Positions 46,375-58,254 of a stretch of DNA of 64,000 nt are shown here, one piece after another. A program made the position numbers and the translations under genes. Every line of letters begins with the position of its first letter. Within the stretch, counting starts at the first letter, position 1. The notes under the pieces were generated by a model. It worked only from the letters and a program-made list of their open reading frames with translations, was not told where the DNA came from and did no database searches. Source of the stretch: Trileptium ribeirensis. Its lineage: Eukaryota > Nematoda > Enoplea > Enoplida > Thoracostomopsidae. The stretch lies in contig JASANE010012039.1 in assembly GCA_030248225.1 (NCBI GenBank), positions 49,628 through 113,627 on the forward strand, given 5' to 3'.

Positions 46375-47085
46375 TTATGTTTGTTGATTAATTTCCGTTA
46401 AAACTACGGGATAAGGCATAGCGGTATGTCTTGGCTTGTGAGTATGTGACGGTCCAGCCACCCTGGGGACGTTATTTGTAGTACCAAGTAGGCGACCTGC
46501 GCAACCAATCCGGCGGGATCCAAACACATCCGGTGAAGCTAAACTTCGTAGTTTCTTGGGCCCCACGAAATATGATCCAAAGACGAAGATTTAGGTCCGC
46601 CCTTGAGGTTACGATAGCCGGGGCCGTACGGGCACTGCAAGTTGCGTAGTGCAGCAGCGTCCCGACTGTTACAGTTGGGATAAATTTACATTTTTTGTTA
46701 CTGTCTTTCTCAACCATAAAACAATTTGCACGAACAATATACTAGTGACCATATACTGATGCTGTGAGGTCTTAGGTAGGGTAGCCGGGCTCGGCGGAGG
46801 GACGCCATCTCGGGGGGGGGGGGGGGAGGAGTAGCGGCGTCCGTTGGCAAGGTCCTTCATGTGTGTTGGAAAGAGTTGACAACCTTCCCCCACCCCCCAT
46901 CCGGCGACCTGTTTTTACCACTTATACCCCAGTTTTTAGAAAAATTAACTAGGGGGGTTGTGCTAGCACCAGAGCCGTAGGGGTGTGCTCTCAGGTGTAG
47001 GCCAGGGCCTAGAAGGGTCCAAGGCCTCAAAGGTAGTCCCCCTCAACGAATAGCTGCTTCGGCATGTATGACTCACAGCATAATT
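46375..47085. repeat. GC-rich island, dispersed repeat copy 2
   Basis: GC-richer than its surroundings. The last 300 bp end ggcctcaaaggtagtccccc...gcatgtatgactcac, matching the end layout of islands at 6.5 and 51.9 kb. Minus-strand frames of 63-81 codons at 46375-46893 (proline- and arginine-rich) overlap each other and are products of the GC-rich composition. Confidence 0.4.
46812..46826. repeat. Poly-G run, 15 bases
   Basis: Fifteen consecutive G within a purine-rich stretch ending ggaggag. Such a run is rare in AT-rich DNA and prone to length errors. Confidence 0.95.
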
Positions 47086-48420
47086 ATATTGTAGGTCGTA
47101 GTATAATCGCAAATAGTTCTCGAAGTTGTTTTTAATATCTGGACGTGCGTTGAGTGTACACAGGAGTAAAGCGCTTTGGTGTCAGTGCTTCAAAAATACA
47201 TTGGAAATGCCGTAGTATGGCGGCACTTACGGTTTTCACTCGACGCGAGAATATCTTGTACAAAATTATTACCAAGACATAGTGTAAAATAATGTACAAT
47301 ACACGCCACAATTGACTGTTGCTCACTACCAACTTGCTGTTTAAAATTTTACTTATACTTATAATTTGCTCATTGCCTGCCCGCTTGTAAGGCCACACTC
47401 AAGTGACGCTAGAAACTTTATGAATTTCCTTCAGTCGAAGCATCGGTAGGTTTCGTACGTCGACTGTAATAATCTATTATTTGAAAAAATTCAGAAAATT
47501 TGTTATTCAGCAATAACAAACGTAACCTTGCTGTAACGATATCTCGTCTTTTTATTGTGATTGTTAAATTGAAAAAAATTTTGATGTTTTTAGTCATAGC
47601 CATAGAGGGTCGTATAATTTTGAAAAAATTTATGATTATTGCTGGTTTATAATTACCAATACCTACAGAACTAAAGAACTATATTTGCGATCTCAGCATA
47701 GTCAAAGCTTTCTTTAGGATTTTGGGATAGATTTTTAAAGATGACTGTGTAAGCTTTGCGGATGTTTAAAAATGGCCTCTGGGAATATTCCAGGCAAAAG
47801 TATTCCATGGTTGGGTAGCAATTGAGTACCCGATTCCACTCGCCTGTTCGGATAAAAATAAAAAATTACGAGTTGCTTGCAGAAAATAACGTGTTACGCT
47901 AAGTTTTCAAATTATAAATTTCGATCGGCTTTCAGTTCCGTAGTTAACTAATTATTTTCCGTGATTTTTAGCTTTCGATATTAGAAGAAACAAGCTGACA
48001 AAAATAGTTCCTATTTATCGCCATCACAGAAGATTGCCGCTGTCATTCAAAGCCGGGCTATTAAAGTTCTCACAAATAATTGATTATGCAGTGCTCGTCA
48101 GAAATGACAGTCGTTCTTTCGTAAAATGTCAACATTTTGTTCCAAAGACGTTGGAATTTTTTGGCTCGCTTTTTTTAATTTCTTTGAGGTCTCCTCGAAA
48201 TTTTATCGTGGGTAGGTAGATTTTTGTTCCAATTGCTATTCGAAGCGCCACAGTCATTCCTGGCCAGTACTGTAAGTCGTATTTCGACTCAAAAGTATCG
48301 GTTGGATTGACCCTGGATTCGTACATGTAAACAATTGTATGTTTACATTCGCTATGCTACGTTTAGATGCATATAATTAATATCGACAACGTTAAATTAT
48401 GTTTTCATGCGCGAATTTCT
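47086..48420. other. Unassigned AT-rich stretch
   Basis: Frames of 61-88 codons (47132-47398, 47418-47603, 48034-48219, 48129-48326) are chance-length and overlap on both strands. No repeats found. Confidence 0.4.
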
Positions 48421-48424
48421 CTTA

Positions 48425-48450
48425 TAATAACAAATATATAATATATATAT

Positions 48451-48483
<33 letters not shown>

Positions 48484-48502
48484 AATATATATAAAATATA
48501 TA
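48425..48502. repeat. AT microsatellite
   Basis: Imperfect (ta)n/(at)n of about 75 bp. Confidence 0.9.
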
Positions 48503-48924
48503 ATGACAAACACAACAACGAAATAATGTTTCGTTTTTGTTCCACTGTTTGTTGGTCGCTGGAATTCCACAACGATAAAAAAGCCTGTAGTGGACTGTTG
48601 GCGGATTCACAGCAAGCGTATGCGACGTGTATCAGGGCTTTGTGCGAGTAGAATTAGGGGCCAAATAATGTGATAATACCAAACAGTAAGCAAAAAATAT
48701 GACATTTTGGCTTCGTATTGATGGTTTCACGCCATTTACACCGCTGTTCGTACATGCGCTTATGGAACATTGCTGACGCTATTTTATTCAGAACTACGTA
48801 AAATACTTTATAGCGTATGTTATTTATTTTTGTTGATTATTGTTGTGTAATATACTAATTAAAATATACTTTTGGCGAATTGTCTAATAACCTTATTGAT
48901 GTTTTGGATCTTTTAAATATAACT

Positions 48925-49953
48925 GAAACGGAGTGTGCGAAGCGAGCGTAGTTTCCACTAAGGGCGCTACAGGAGAAAAATCGTGAAAATTTCTTTTTGT
49001 GTGTTTCTGTCAATCATAGCTATTGCTCGGATGGATTGCTGTCTGTAAATTTTTTTACTCTATAGCAAAAGTGACAAGGTTGTGCCCTTTACTTGAACGC
49101 GAACAGCTGCGACCTCATCTTCAGAGTCAGAATGGCAAAAGCAAGTTTTTGAGGGTTCTTTGCCAAATCTAGCCATACGGATGGCAGTGTTTCGCAGACC
49201 ATATCTCGGGACACAGGCTTCACAATGATATCTACAACTTTGCTGACCACAACATTTTTGTTGGGACCACTCTCTGGGCCGCTGTGGCGACGAATATGGT
49301 TCGTCGACCCGCTGCTAGAAATAGTGTTTTGACAATTTTCGGCATGTTATTATGTGTTTTACCTTTCAATGAGTGTTTATTAGATTATCTCAAATACGCC
49401 GGATACGGTTACTTTGCAGTGTAAAGTTTAACATATCTTATTATACCTTTTCATGTGGTTTCGAGGGCTTAGGGTCTACGAACCCGATTTTCGAAATATA
49501 ATCCGTTTTCATTTGTTTGGTTATGTATTGTGTTCAGGGTATTAATAATTGTCTATAGGATTTTCTGAATGCAATATTTTGGTTGTACTGAGCCCGACAC
49601 GCATGTTTCAGGCATTGTCATGGGTTTAGGGTCAACAATCATGATTTCTAGAATATACTCTGTCTACTGTTATTTGGTTAAGTATTACGTACGGGTTATC
49701 AAGAATTGTCTATATAGGTAAATGTGTGCTGATTACGACAGTTGGTATCTAGAGACCGGCACAAGTACATGATGCGTTGTCAGTTGTTTGGATGGGTTTA
49801 GGTGTAGGATGGACGAAAGTTTAGGATTTTCAATGGATTCAGGGTTCAAGAGGTTTTAGGGTGGTATATACATCAACCACAGCCTGTTATAGGTGATAAA
49901 CAAAATAACTCAAAAATGAAACACGTTCGCTCCGTTTCACTTTCGCTTGTGAG
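48925..49953 (+). mobile_element. Dispersed element, copy B
   Basis: It starts gaaacggagtgtgcgaagcg and ends gaaacacgttcgctccgttt followed by cactttcgcttgtgag. The reverse complement of the end (GTGAAACGGAGCGAACG) matches the start (CTGAAACGGAGTGTGCGAA), showing imperfect terminal inverted repeats. The left ~420 bp aligns with 35119-35530 and the interior has about three monomers of the ~175-bp type. It is shorter than copy A (1.03 versus 1.37 kb), mainly through fewer monomers. No coding capacity. Confidence 0.65.
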
Positions 49954-51845
49954 TTACTAATTATTATATTTTGTTTTTATTACTGTGTATACGAAATTTG
50001 CCAAGTGCTCTAAATTTTTGCTGCTAATAGTTCTTTTACTTACTACAGTACTTGTGAGGGAAAATACTTTAAGCAAGACACCGTCTGTAACAATGCTGTT
50101 CCTATGGCGTTTACGAGTCAAACCCAACCTAATTCAATAGGTGTTGCTCTTGTCAGCAACAAAATGTAAGGTTGAATTTGTAATGATCGGATGTGCAATA
50201 GTTATGGATTTGTTTTTTCTGCGTATATTTTATGTTTTTTATTTTTTTTTTTTTTGGTTTCGATTAAGTCAATCAACTTATCGTGTATCTGACTGTGCTT
50301 AAAACTCACTTTTACAGTCAAAGTTTTGAAGTAAGCAACAAAACAACGATTTAAAACAGGTACAAACATCCTGAACACAATATTTGCCAGCAATTAGATT
50401 TTGGAATAGTTTGTTGTTCTAGTAGGCTTTTAAAAAATTTTAATTTATAAATTGCGGCTTCCAAAAATTAAAAGGATCTGCCCTTTGCTCTTAAGTATTA
50501 TCCACATACATACTTGGGGTAGAGGTCAATAAAATAGCCTCTGAAAGGAACGGGACAACAACATTTCAATATTGTTAGTTTTTTTATTTCACATTCTTCT
50601 GAAATGTCAGATATCTGATCTAATTTTTAAAGTTTGCTATATTTTTCATATATAATACTTACTATTATGTCAATATATTGTTTCTGCACGGTGTACGAAA
50701 CTTAATATAAGTCTAAAAGTTCGTTGTTTCTCAAATCAAAACAGCAAAAGAAGACGTAGGAGCGGAAAACCTCCATAATATGAACATCATTATACGCACG
50801 GCATCTTAACGTTTGAGCAACAGTATCCACCTGAAATAATAATTACATTGTCTCTGCTTTGTAAGCACCTGAGTACTTCGAACGCTGGCTATATATAAAC
50901 TTGTCGCCACACAATGTCATCGTCAAAAACGTGCTACAAAAATTGATTCAATAACTTTCTACAACGACTTAGTAACTATTGGCGATAATCAACAAACTAT
51001 AGATGTACTAAACCTTTTGTAATAATACTTCCAGTAGGAGTAGCACGTTTAGTTCGGTACATGTTTATAGCTGTCTAATAGTAGTTTTTGTTCATGTATC
51101 ATACCTATAACATTTTTAATGTACAGCATTCAACTGCCTACCAAAGAAAACCAAGAGCATAATCGATAGTGTTACTGTTAATGAGAAAAGTTGCATTACT
51201 ATGAATTATCAAAAGAGAGAAGAAGGGGTGCTTTAACATTAAAATAAGCTACTGAATGGCAGCGTCGTCGACAACAATGAAGGCGGGTTATTAGCAAAAG
51301 TGAAAAAGCCAGAGTGATTTTTGGCGCCATCCCATTTCAGATTATAAAATGCTATACTGTGAATACGGGGCCGCGACACTTATTTAAGTCTGTATAATCC
51401 TTGTTGGTGACATACATAAAATATTGCAAATTTTTGTCCAAAAATTTCGCTTCGGCATTAGACGGTTTTTGCCCATGATTTTCGTCGCTTATTTGTGGGA
51501 GCATTGTGTCTTACCGCTGAAATTCAAAAAATACGGACCACTACGCTTTTACGACGGGATTTATATTTTGCCGTTGGAGCCATATTATAAAACGATGCAA
51601 GTTTTATGCTTTGATTATTTTGTCTTGAGCATTAGACAATTGTTGCTTGTGTTGGAATTTGGATTTGTATATCGCATTATAGCATTGTGATGCAGAATGT
51701 TGTAATTGCACCAATATTAGTAAATGGTATTTGCTATACATTGCTACATTGTTCTACAGGCTTCGCTTACAATCGAGTATTACTGATATAGTATAGTTGA
51801 TATGTATCAAGCACACTGTCAAGGTAGTCATATGAATATATGCAT
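49954..51845. other. Unassigned AT-rich stretch
   Basis: Frames at 50202-50393 (minus) and 51424-51690 (plus, 88 codons, aromatic-rich) are chance-length. No gene or repeat supported. Confidence 0.4.
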
Positions 51846-51849
51846 AGGT

Positions 51850-52080
51850 GTCCACAGGTGCTGCTCCCCAACCGGTTGCAACATCTTAAGCCATATCCAC
51901 ACAACTTCAAGGTGTTAGGTCCCAGGGGTAGCCGCACCTGGCAAGTGGGATGGGCACTTCGTCCGAGGAGGGTTTAGACGCCTCAGGGAGTAATCCCCTA
52001 TGAGCATGTATGGCCATATCCTCAATTCTATCATGAGGTCGTGCATCCCCTAACCTAAGCCTGCAGGGAAAATTATGAGG
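51850..52080. repeat. GC-rich dispersed repeat, copy 3
   Basis: GC-rich island (gtcccaggggtagccgcacc, gcctcagggagtaatccccta, gagcatgtatggccat) that shares its end layout with islands at 6.5 and 46.8-47.1 kb. No A- and B-box promoter of a tRNA-derived SINE was recognised. Confidence 0.4.
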
Positions 52081-52710
52081 TTATGAATATTTCGATATTT
52101 GGTAAAATCTATCCCGATCACACAGACTTGTACACCTATTATATATGTATCATCGATTCATTAGACATCTGTTTTGGTTTTTCATTAGAAATCTGTTTTG
52201 GTTTTTTTGTTTGAAGCATACGCATCTTACGATAGGAAGGCAACAATCTAAAATGGGGTTTGAACATCGCTTTTGTTATTAATACAAAATGGTGTAGTTC
52301 AATTTTTGTTATACATTCCTTTGTTTATCATATCTATCTCGTACGTTAACCAAATTTCAACACTTTTTTCTTGTAAATATAATTTATTAAACTGTATGTA
52401 ATAAATTTCTTTACGCCTTTCCTTCCATTTATATATGTTTAATTTAAATATAAATTATTTATATTTAGTTCGTTGTCATTCAATGTTAGTTTTGGGTGGA
52501 AGCTGTGTTATGTAGCGAAATGATCAGAGCATGGAGGCTATTATATACCGGTGATAACATGAAGATCATAATATAATCTTCTGAACTACGTTGTTATTGA
52601 CTTTCGGTAGTGGGCAGCAGATATACATAACAACTACTAGGATTTCAATATCTCATTTTGTTCGAAGCAAAATGTGTAGCTGTGTCGAGGCAACTCACTC
52701 CAAATTCATT
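52081..52710. other. Unassigned AT-rich stretch
   Basis: Contains a short duplication at 52165-52212 (attag-aaatctgttttggttttt twice). No gene supported. Confidence 0.4.
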
Positions 52711-52711
52711 A

Positions 52712-53083
52712 AAAAATATTTGATAAAAGTTCGTAGGAGGTGCACAACCCATGGTTTTCACCGAAACTGTGGAGGATCGCTTTCGATAATCGCTTTGACT
52801 AACCAAAAGTATCAGAGTTTTCCAACAAAATGGTTTTAGAGAAGTGTAGAGTTAGAGATGGAATCGAGTCAATTCAATTGTGGTCTGGTCGCGAGGCCAA
52901 AAATATTTGATAAAAGTTCTTAGGAGGCGCACAACCCATGGTTATCACCGAAACTGTGGAGGATCGCTTTCGATAATCGCTTTAACTAACCAAAAGTATC
53001 ATAGTTTTCCAACAAAATGGTTTTAGAGAAGTGTAAAGTTAGAGATGGAATCGAGTCAATTCAATTGTGGTCTGGTCGCGAGG
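52712..53083. repeat. 187-bp tandem duplication (2 copies)
   Basis: The block from aaatatttgataaaagttc to gtggtctggtcgcgagg occurs at 52714 and again at 52901 with about six differences. The second copy ends at 53083. The 82-codon frame in copy 1 is not kept in copy 2, since copy 2 lacks the upstream part. Confidence 0.95.
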
Positions 53084-53870
53084 TATACCGTGGTACTGAT
53101 ACAGTCTCAATTGAAGCTTAGCGCAATGCTATTTGTCTTTTACTCCCGTAGAACAGAAAAGTCCATTGCTTTTTTAATTTCAATCGCAAGTGAGTATGGA
53201 TCAGCAATATATGTATAGTAAACATAAATGACAGTGGTTTGTCGTACTAACAAACGTCAAACAAAGCATACTCTCGACCAAAATTCAAACATTTTTCGAA
53301 CAAATTTAAGAAATGCGCCAAATATTTTCAACGCGTTTACACATTTCGAACAAAATTTTGAATTTCTCGAAAATATATCACTCATTTCTACGAGTACTTT
53401 ATTACAAGCGGCTTGATTTACAACCATGTGTACGCGTCAACGTAAACATAAATGTCCCGTGTTATATATACCCGTTGTGTTTGATTTAATCGGAGGATAA
53501 TGTAATATAAATACCGTATTCGGATTACGAGTTGTACATGCTCCGGAGATCTACCTTGAATTCCGGGGAAACAAAAGTGCATTCCAAAATAAAACTTAAA
53601 AATATAATTTCCGGTATATTTTATGAGGGCGTGGGCTGACCAAAAGACATGCTTCTTCAGCTCGGTTTTCAATGCGATGTCTGCCCCCCTCCGTTTCAGG
53701 TATCTGGGAACTCAAATTTCCAGTTCTGGTGATTTATGGATTTCTGAATTCAGTAAGTTGGGTCGTGCTCGCAGATGTAGCCACTGTAAGAAAACGAAAA
53801 ATATAATTTGAATCTCACGTTTATTACAAACTTAAATTTTGCTATCCTAAACTAAAATTTCGAAATAGTG
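53084..53870. other. Unassigned stretch
   Basis: Frames of 62-84 codons on both strands, none recognisable. No repeat found. Confidence 0.35.
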
Positions 53871-53872
53871 TA

Positions 53873-53960
53873 GTATTTAAGGTGTGCAATTCTTATTAAG
53901 ATTGTTGTAAAATATTGCAGTATTTAAGGTGTAAAATTCTTATGAAGATTGTTGATTGAT
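53873..53960. repeat. 47-bp tandem duplication
   Basis: gtatttaaggtgtgcaattct at 53873 recurs as gtatttaaggtgtaaaattct at 53920, each followed by tat(t/g)aagattgttg. Confidence 0.85.
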
Positions 53961-55275
53961 TGATTGAAGTTTGACTGATGAAGATTCTTGTTATGAGAAA
54001 ACTACGCGTCAGGATCTGATTATCATTCGGGTACTTGAATTTATAGGAACTTTATATTCAACAACGCTATTCTGTTGTGATTGGGAATATTATTTTAAAG
54101 AAAAAAAACTTAACGAAAATTTTTTTCATGATACTTCGTCCAACGCTTTCTCGCATAAAATGTCATATTTTTACACAAACCTAATCCTTTCACCCTTTCG
54201 CGGTAAAGCTGTTGTGCTATCGTTTGCTATAATTTGGCGTCAGTAACTTCAAAAAAGAAAACTCCATGTATCGGTTATAGTAACAGTGTTTTATACCTTT
54301 AAAGCATGCGGTAAAATGTATTATTTAAATGTGTATCGTTAAATAAATTATGTTGTATCTGATAGTGTTTTACTTCCTTAAACGTTAATTGTATAATATT
54401 TTCCTTTGTCTCCTGTGTATTTCTGTAATGGTTACGACACTAAAACAGTTGCCTTCGTAAACTATATACTATTATCACTCTTCACTCATTCAACATTTTA
54501 CTATGCTCTGTTATTATTGCTCATTGGTATTATATATGTTGCTATTTAATTCCAAAAGTAGGTTTACTATTCAGTACACCATGCAATTTTATAGTAAGGG
54601 TGTAATCCTTACAAATTGCTACGCCTTGCATGTGCATGGCAAAATTGTAAGTAAGTGAACTAATGCAATACAACAATATATTTTAGCCGGACACAAGAAA
54701 TTCGTCAAATGAAATGATGTTTCGTTTCGGTTTAATAAAGTCTGAACGGACAAATTTTCACCTATTGCTAAAATGTGAAATCCAAAGACAACGAACACTA
54801 TTGCGGGTTTCTTTTAATGCGTGAAGCAATAAGCTCTCTTTGTACCCTCCTTATCGAAATAAACACAGACCTGTTTAAATTGCGCAGATTTTGTGTTTCG
54901 CCTTATATATTACGATTCTGTACAATCTCTTCAACTGATTAGCGCCAATGCTACCCAGCTAGATATGAATACGATTACTAGTATTCAGTGTTCAATCATT
55001 GCATGTTTGGAAACCGGCTGGCGCTTTATATATAATGATGCAATGTCCAAAAGATACATATTTTGAATTTTACGACAATTTCGTAACAAAATTTTCTTTC
55101 TAACATGATTTAGATAATAGAAACATAGGGGCTGCTGGTTCGATGATGGTCCTACAAAAATGTGGGCGTGATTTCCGCTTTTTGTATTACTTGGTTGCAT
55201 TGTAACGGTAATGTACAAGTTCTCCGGTATCTCTAAAGTCTGTTTAGCTGAGATGTCTGCTGCCTAACAGTCTTA
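53961..55275. other. Unassigned AT-rich stretch
   Basis: A 91-codon plus frame (53971-54246, TTG-initiated) and a 77-codon minus frame (54985-55218) are not recognisable. Confidence 0.35.
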
Positions 55276-55278
55276 ACC

Positions 55279-55430
55279 AAAAAATTGAATTTCACAAAAT
55301 TAAAAAATCATTAGAGTATTTAGTTCTTATTCTTCGCATCCACGTCGTTCACAAAAAATTGAATATAGTAAAATTAAATAAAAATCATTTGGGGTATTAG
55401 TTTTTGATTTTCGCATCCGCAACGTTATGT
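55279..55430. repeat. 74-bp degenerate duplication
   Basis: aattgaat at 55283 and 55357 begins two copies sharing aaaattaaa-aa-atcatt, gtatta/tttagtt and ttcgcatcc(a/g)c. Confidence 0.7.
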
Positions 55431-57400
55431 TTGGTTCAGTATGTGCTATAAATTATTAACGGGTGTCTATTCTCGTTTATTATGGCCGTATTTATTAAAG
55501 TGCCACACATAAATAACCAAATTATTATGTTTATATACATATATATACGAATACTTTGTTGATTAAATGCAATATCATACTTAAAGCATTATTGTGTCAT
55601 TTATATATACGTCAAAATGGTTTATTTGTTTATTGAAATATATTTTATTATGGTGGACGGTTTTTCATATTATGCACATAATGTTCGGCATAGTTTTGTG
55701 TACATGCTGTTGTGCGCATTTTCTAACGTATAATAAAGCTTGCAGTAACAACAACCTGTGTACTACTACGTCACAGTCGTTGAAGACTCTATTTTTAAAA
55801 GTCAAGGAGCAATGTGTGGTAACAAGCTGGCGGGAAATGCCCCTTTGTTTCCCCGTTTAGGCTTCCTCAATTTAGTTGTCTCCGGCTGAAAAATTGGGTG
55901 GGCGCCCCCATGCTTTGCCCTGTCACGGTTCAGCGATTCACTACCTGTCAGACACGTGAGATGAAAGGTGGCTTAAGTTTTTTAAGGTCTAAAAATGGTG
56001 CTATGGTGAATTATTCACTAGAAAGTTGCAAATATAGACTTGAATTTGTGGTTGGTGGCGAAAAACCTCACAATTCGAAAAAAATTACTACAAGAGAATC
56101 AGGAGTCACCCTCCATATTTGTCGACTGCCAATTCAAGCAGCCCCCTCACACAATATGTGTTCCCCGGCTTCTTAACCGATAAACTGTGACCCATTAGAG
56201 AAGCCATAATATTGCAGTCAAGTTAAGTAAGTTTGTGCCACGTTGCACTTAAAACATTTCGCAAGTACCAAAAATATATAGTCACCCCAATTTTGGTTTC
56301 GCACTGCAGTCCAGCATCAATAAGATGTTTGTCAAAAATGTATCGATACTGTTTGATTCATATATCTGGTCTTGTGCTTTTGTGCTGCGACGCACGTTTT
56401 CAAATATCAAATTACAATTTAGAAAAGTACTCTTTGGATTGAAATAAGCTGTCGTTGATGTAAGAAAATCATTTAAATATAAATTTTATAGTTCTAGTGG
56501 CGATTGATGCATTACATATGGCGTAAAAAATTCCTCTTTCTATAATATGATTCTGAACCGTACAATGATTGATTAAATCGGTTATGTTATTTTTCCCGTT
56601 CAATAGCCACGTTCTTGTTTTTTTAGTATAGACACAGACGCAGATATGGATAGCTTGCATCTGTACCACTTTTTCGTCGTTTCGTATTTTTTGTTTATTT
56701 GGACGATACACCTGGATAAACAGGTTTTTGATATGAGTATTACTGTTCATATTTGGATCACTAAAAATCATGAAACGAAAAGGTACAAAGCAAATATACG
56801 TCTTTTACAGTATTATTTTGACTCAGTCATAAAGATTTCGTTTAAATTTTGTTTCTCTACTGTACGCAATTTCGATACAGTGCAACAACAACATCGGAAT
56901 CTTCATGATAATTTCGGAATCCAACTACGCTACAAAAATATGTATTCAAGCAAAAACATGTTTCAAAAATTTAGCAGTCTATAATCATGAATAAACCAAA
57001 ATCCTCAAATGTCTCTGTATTCTGCAACAAATAGCACTCATCCTCATTAAATATTCAAATATATGAAAGGGTCCATCATGATCAAAATAGATTTATATCC
57101 TCGATAGCCAGAGTAAAATCAACTACTACATCCTTCTTGCCAGCGGCTTTACACACCGCGGACATTGTTGCAATACCATGGAATTCTGATGATACTGTAC
57201 CGAAAATTATTCTAAGACTTGTAAAATTCCCAAACCCCTATCGTTTGAATAAAATTATCGTAGAAATATAGAATGAATCTAATTGGAAGATTGGAGCTAT
57301 ATGGGAAGTCGAACAGAATATATGAAATTTGCAGCGTGTTGTTTCCTCAGATGGATGTTTGCCGTAGCGAAGCAAACAAGAATATACATTGTAAACACAC
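55431..57400. other. Unassigned stretch with two adjacent ORFs
   Basis: Two consecutive plus frames, 55594-55860 (88 codons, hydrophobic first half) and 55898-56176 (92 codons, with GGEKPHNSKKITTRESG), lie in sequence that is less AT-rich than its surroundings. They could be remnants of coding sequence, but no family is recognisable. Opposed frames at 56469-56984 are chance-length. Confidence 0.3.
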
Positions 57401-57685
57401 GGATTTATAGTGATTATTAGAATTGAACAATATTATAACAAATTGTATGTATATTATAGATTTTATAAAAATATATTTAATAAATATTAAAAAAATTATA
57501 AAATTTCGAATATATTTTAAAATAACATATAATATATATGAAATATATGTAATATATTATATATACCTGCTATATATTTAATACATTATATCACACCGCA
57601 TATATAAAGTATTTTATATGATATATACAAAATATATGTAATATGTACATTACATTATAGATATAATATGTATTTAATGTATATC
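57401..57685. repeat. AT-rich low-complexity flank
   Basis: Dense tatata/aatata runs directly abutting the 3' end of the Penelope-like element at 57686. Confidence 0.85.
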
Positions 57686-57726
57686 TAAAGAAAAGTAAAA
57701 CCGCAAACGTTACAAATTAACAACAG

Positions 57727-58254
57727 TTAGTTGTGGAACAGGAGCAACGGCTTAAGTGCTGATATATCATTGAGTTTCGGATTCCTATGTCTTATGTGCA
57801 AGTTCTCTAATATTCGTAACAGCTCATTAGAGTTCCGCACCTGGTGGTTAACTTGTGCCAAAATTGAGAAATCTTCTTTCTTCATAACAGTACCGCAAAT
57901 TGAGCCATGTTGAAAAACTGCCGAATTATTTATTTGAGCACTGTTCAGTCTTTTGCCAGTTCTGGCGGACACACCGATATGCTCAGAGATCTTAGTTGAA
58001 AGGTGTCGGTAGGAACTACCGATGTAGTCCGCTTCACAAGCGGAACAGCAAAATTTATATACAACAGAGGATCTAAGGGCATCCGGGATAGTGTCTTTGA
58101 AACTGAAACAGTGTTTGATACGTTTGCCTATTTCAATGACAATGCGTTGCTTTAAGTTCGGGAACTTCGCATGAAAAGCTCGATGGATGTTTTTCTTAAG
58201 CGATGCGAATACGGTCCTAAGTATGGTAGCTTCAAAATGCAGTACTGATCGCAA
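57727..58254 (-). pseudogene. PLE copy 1 C-terminus: GIY-YIG endonuclease
   Basis: A 175-codon frame. The first ~20 residues are an out-of-frame reading of RT-side sequence; homology to copy 2 begins at about 58195 with IHRAFHAKFPNLK. The nuclease core is VVYKFCCSACEADYIGSSYR (about 58080-58010), in which VVY and YIG are the two halves of the GIY-YIG signature, with a CC-C zinc-ligand-like cluster between. SARTGKRLN and the C-terminal NELLRILENLHIRHRNPKLN follow, both typical of this class. The domain would nick target DNA for reverse transcription. A 1-base loss relative to copy 2 in the T-run at 58187-58195 separates it from the RT frame. Confidence 0.93.
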
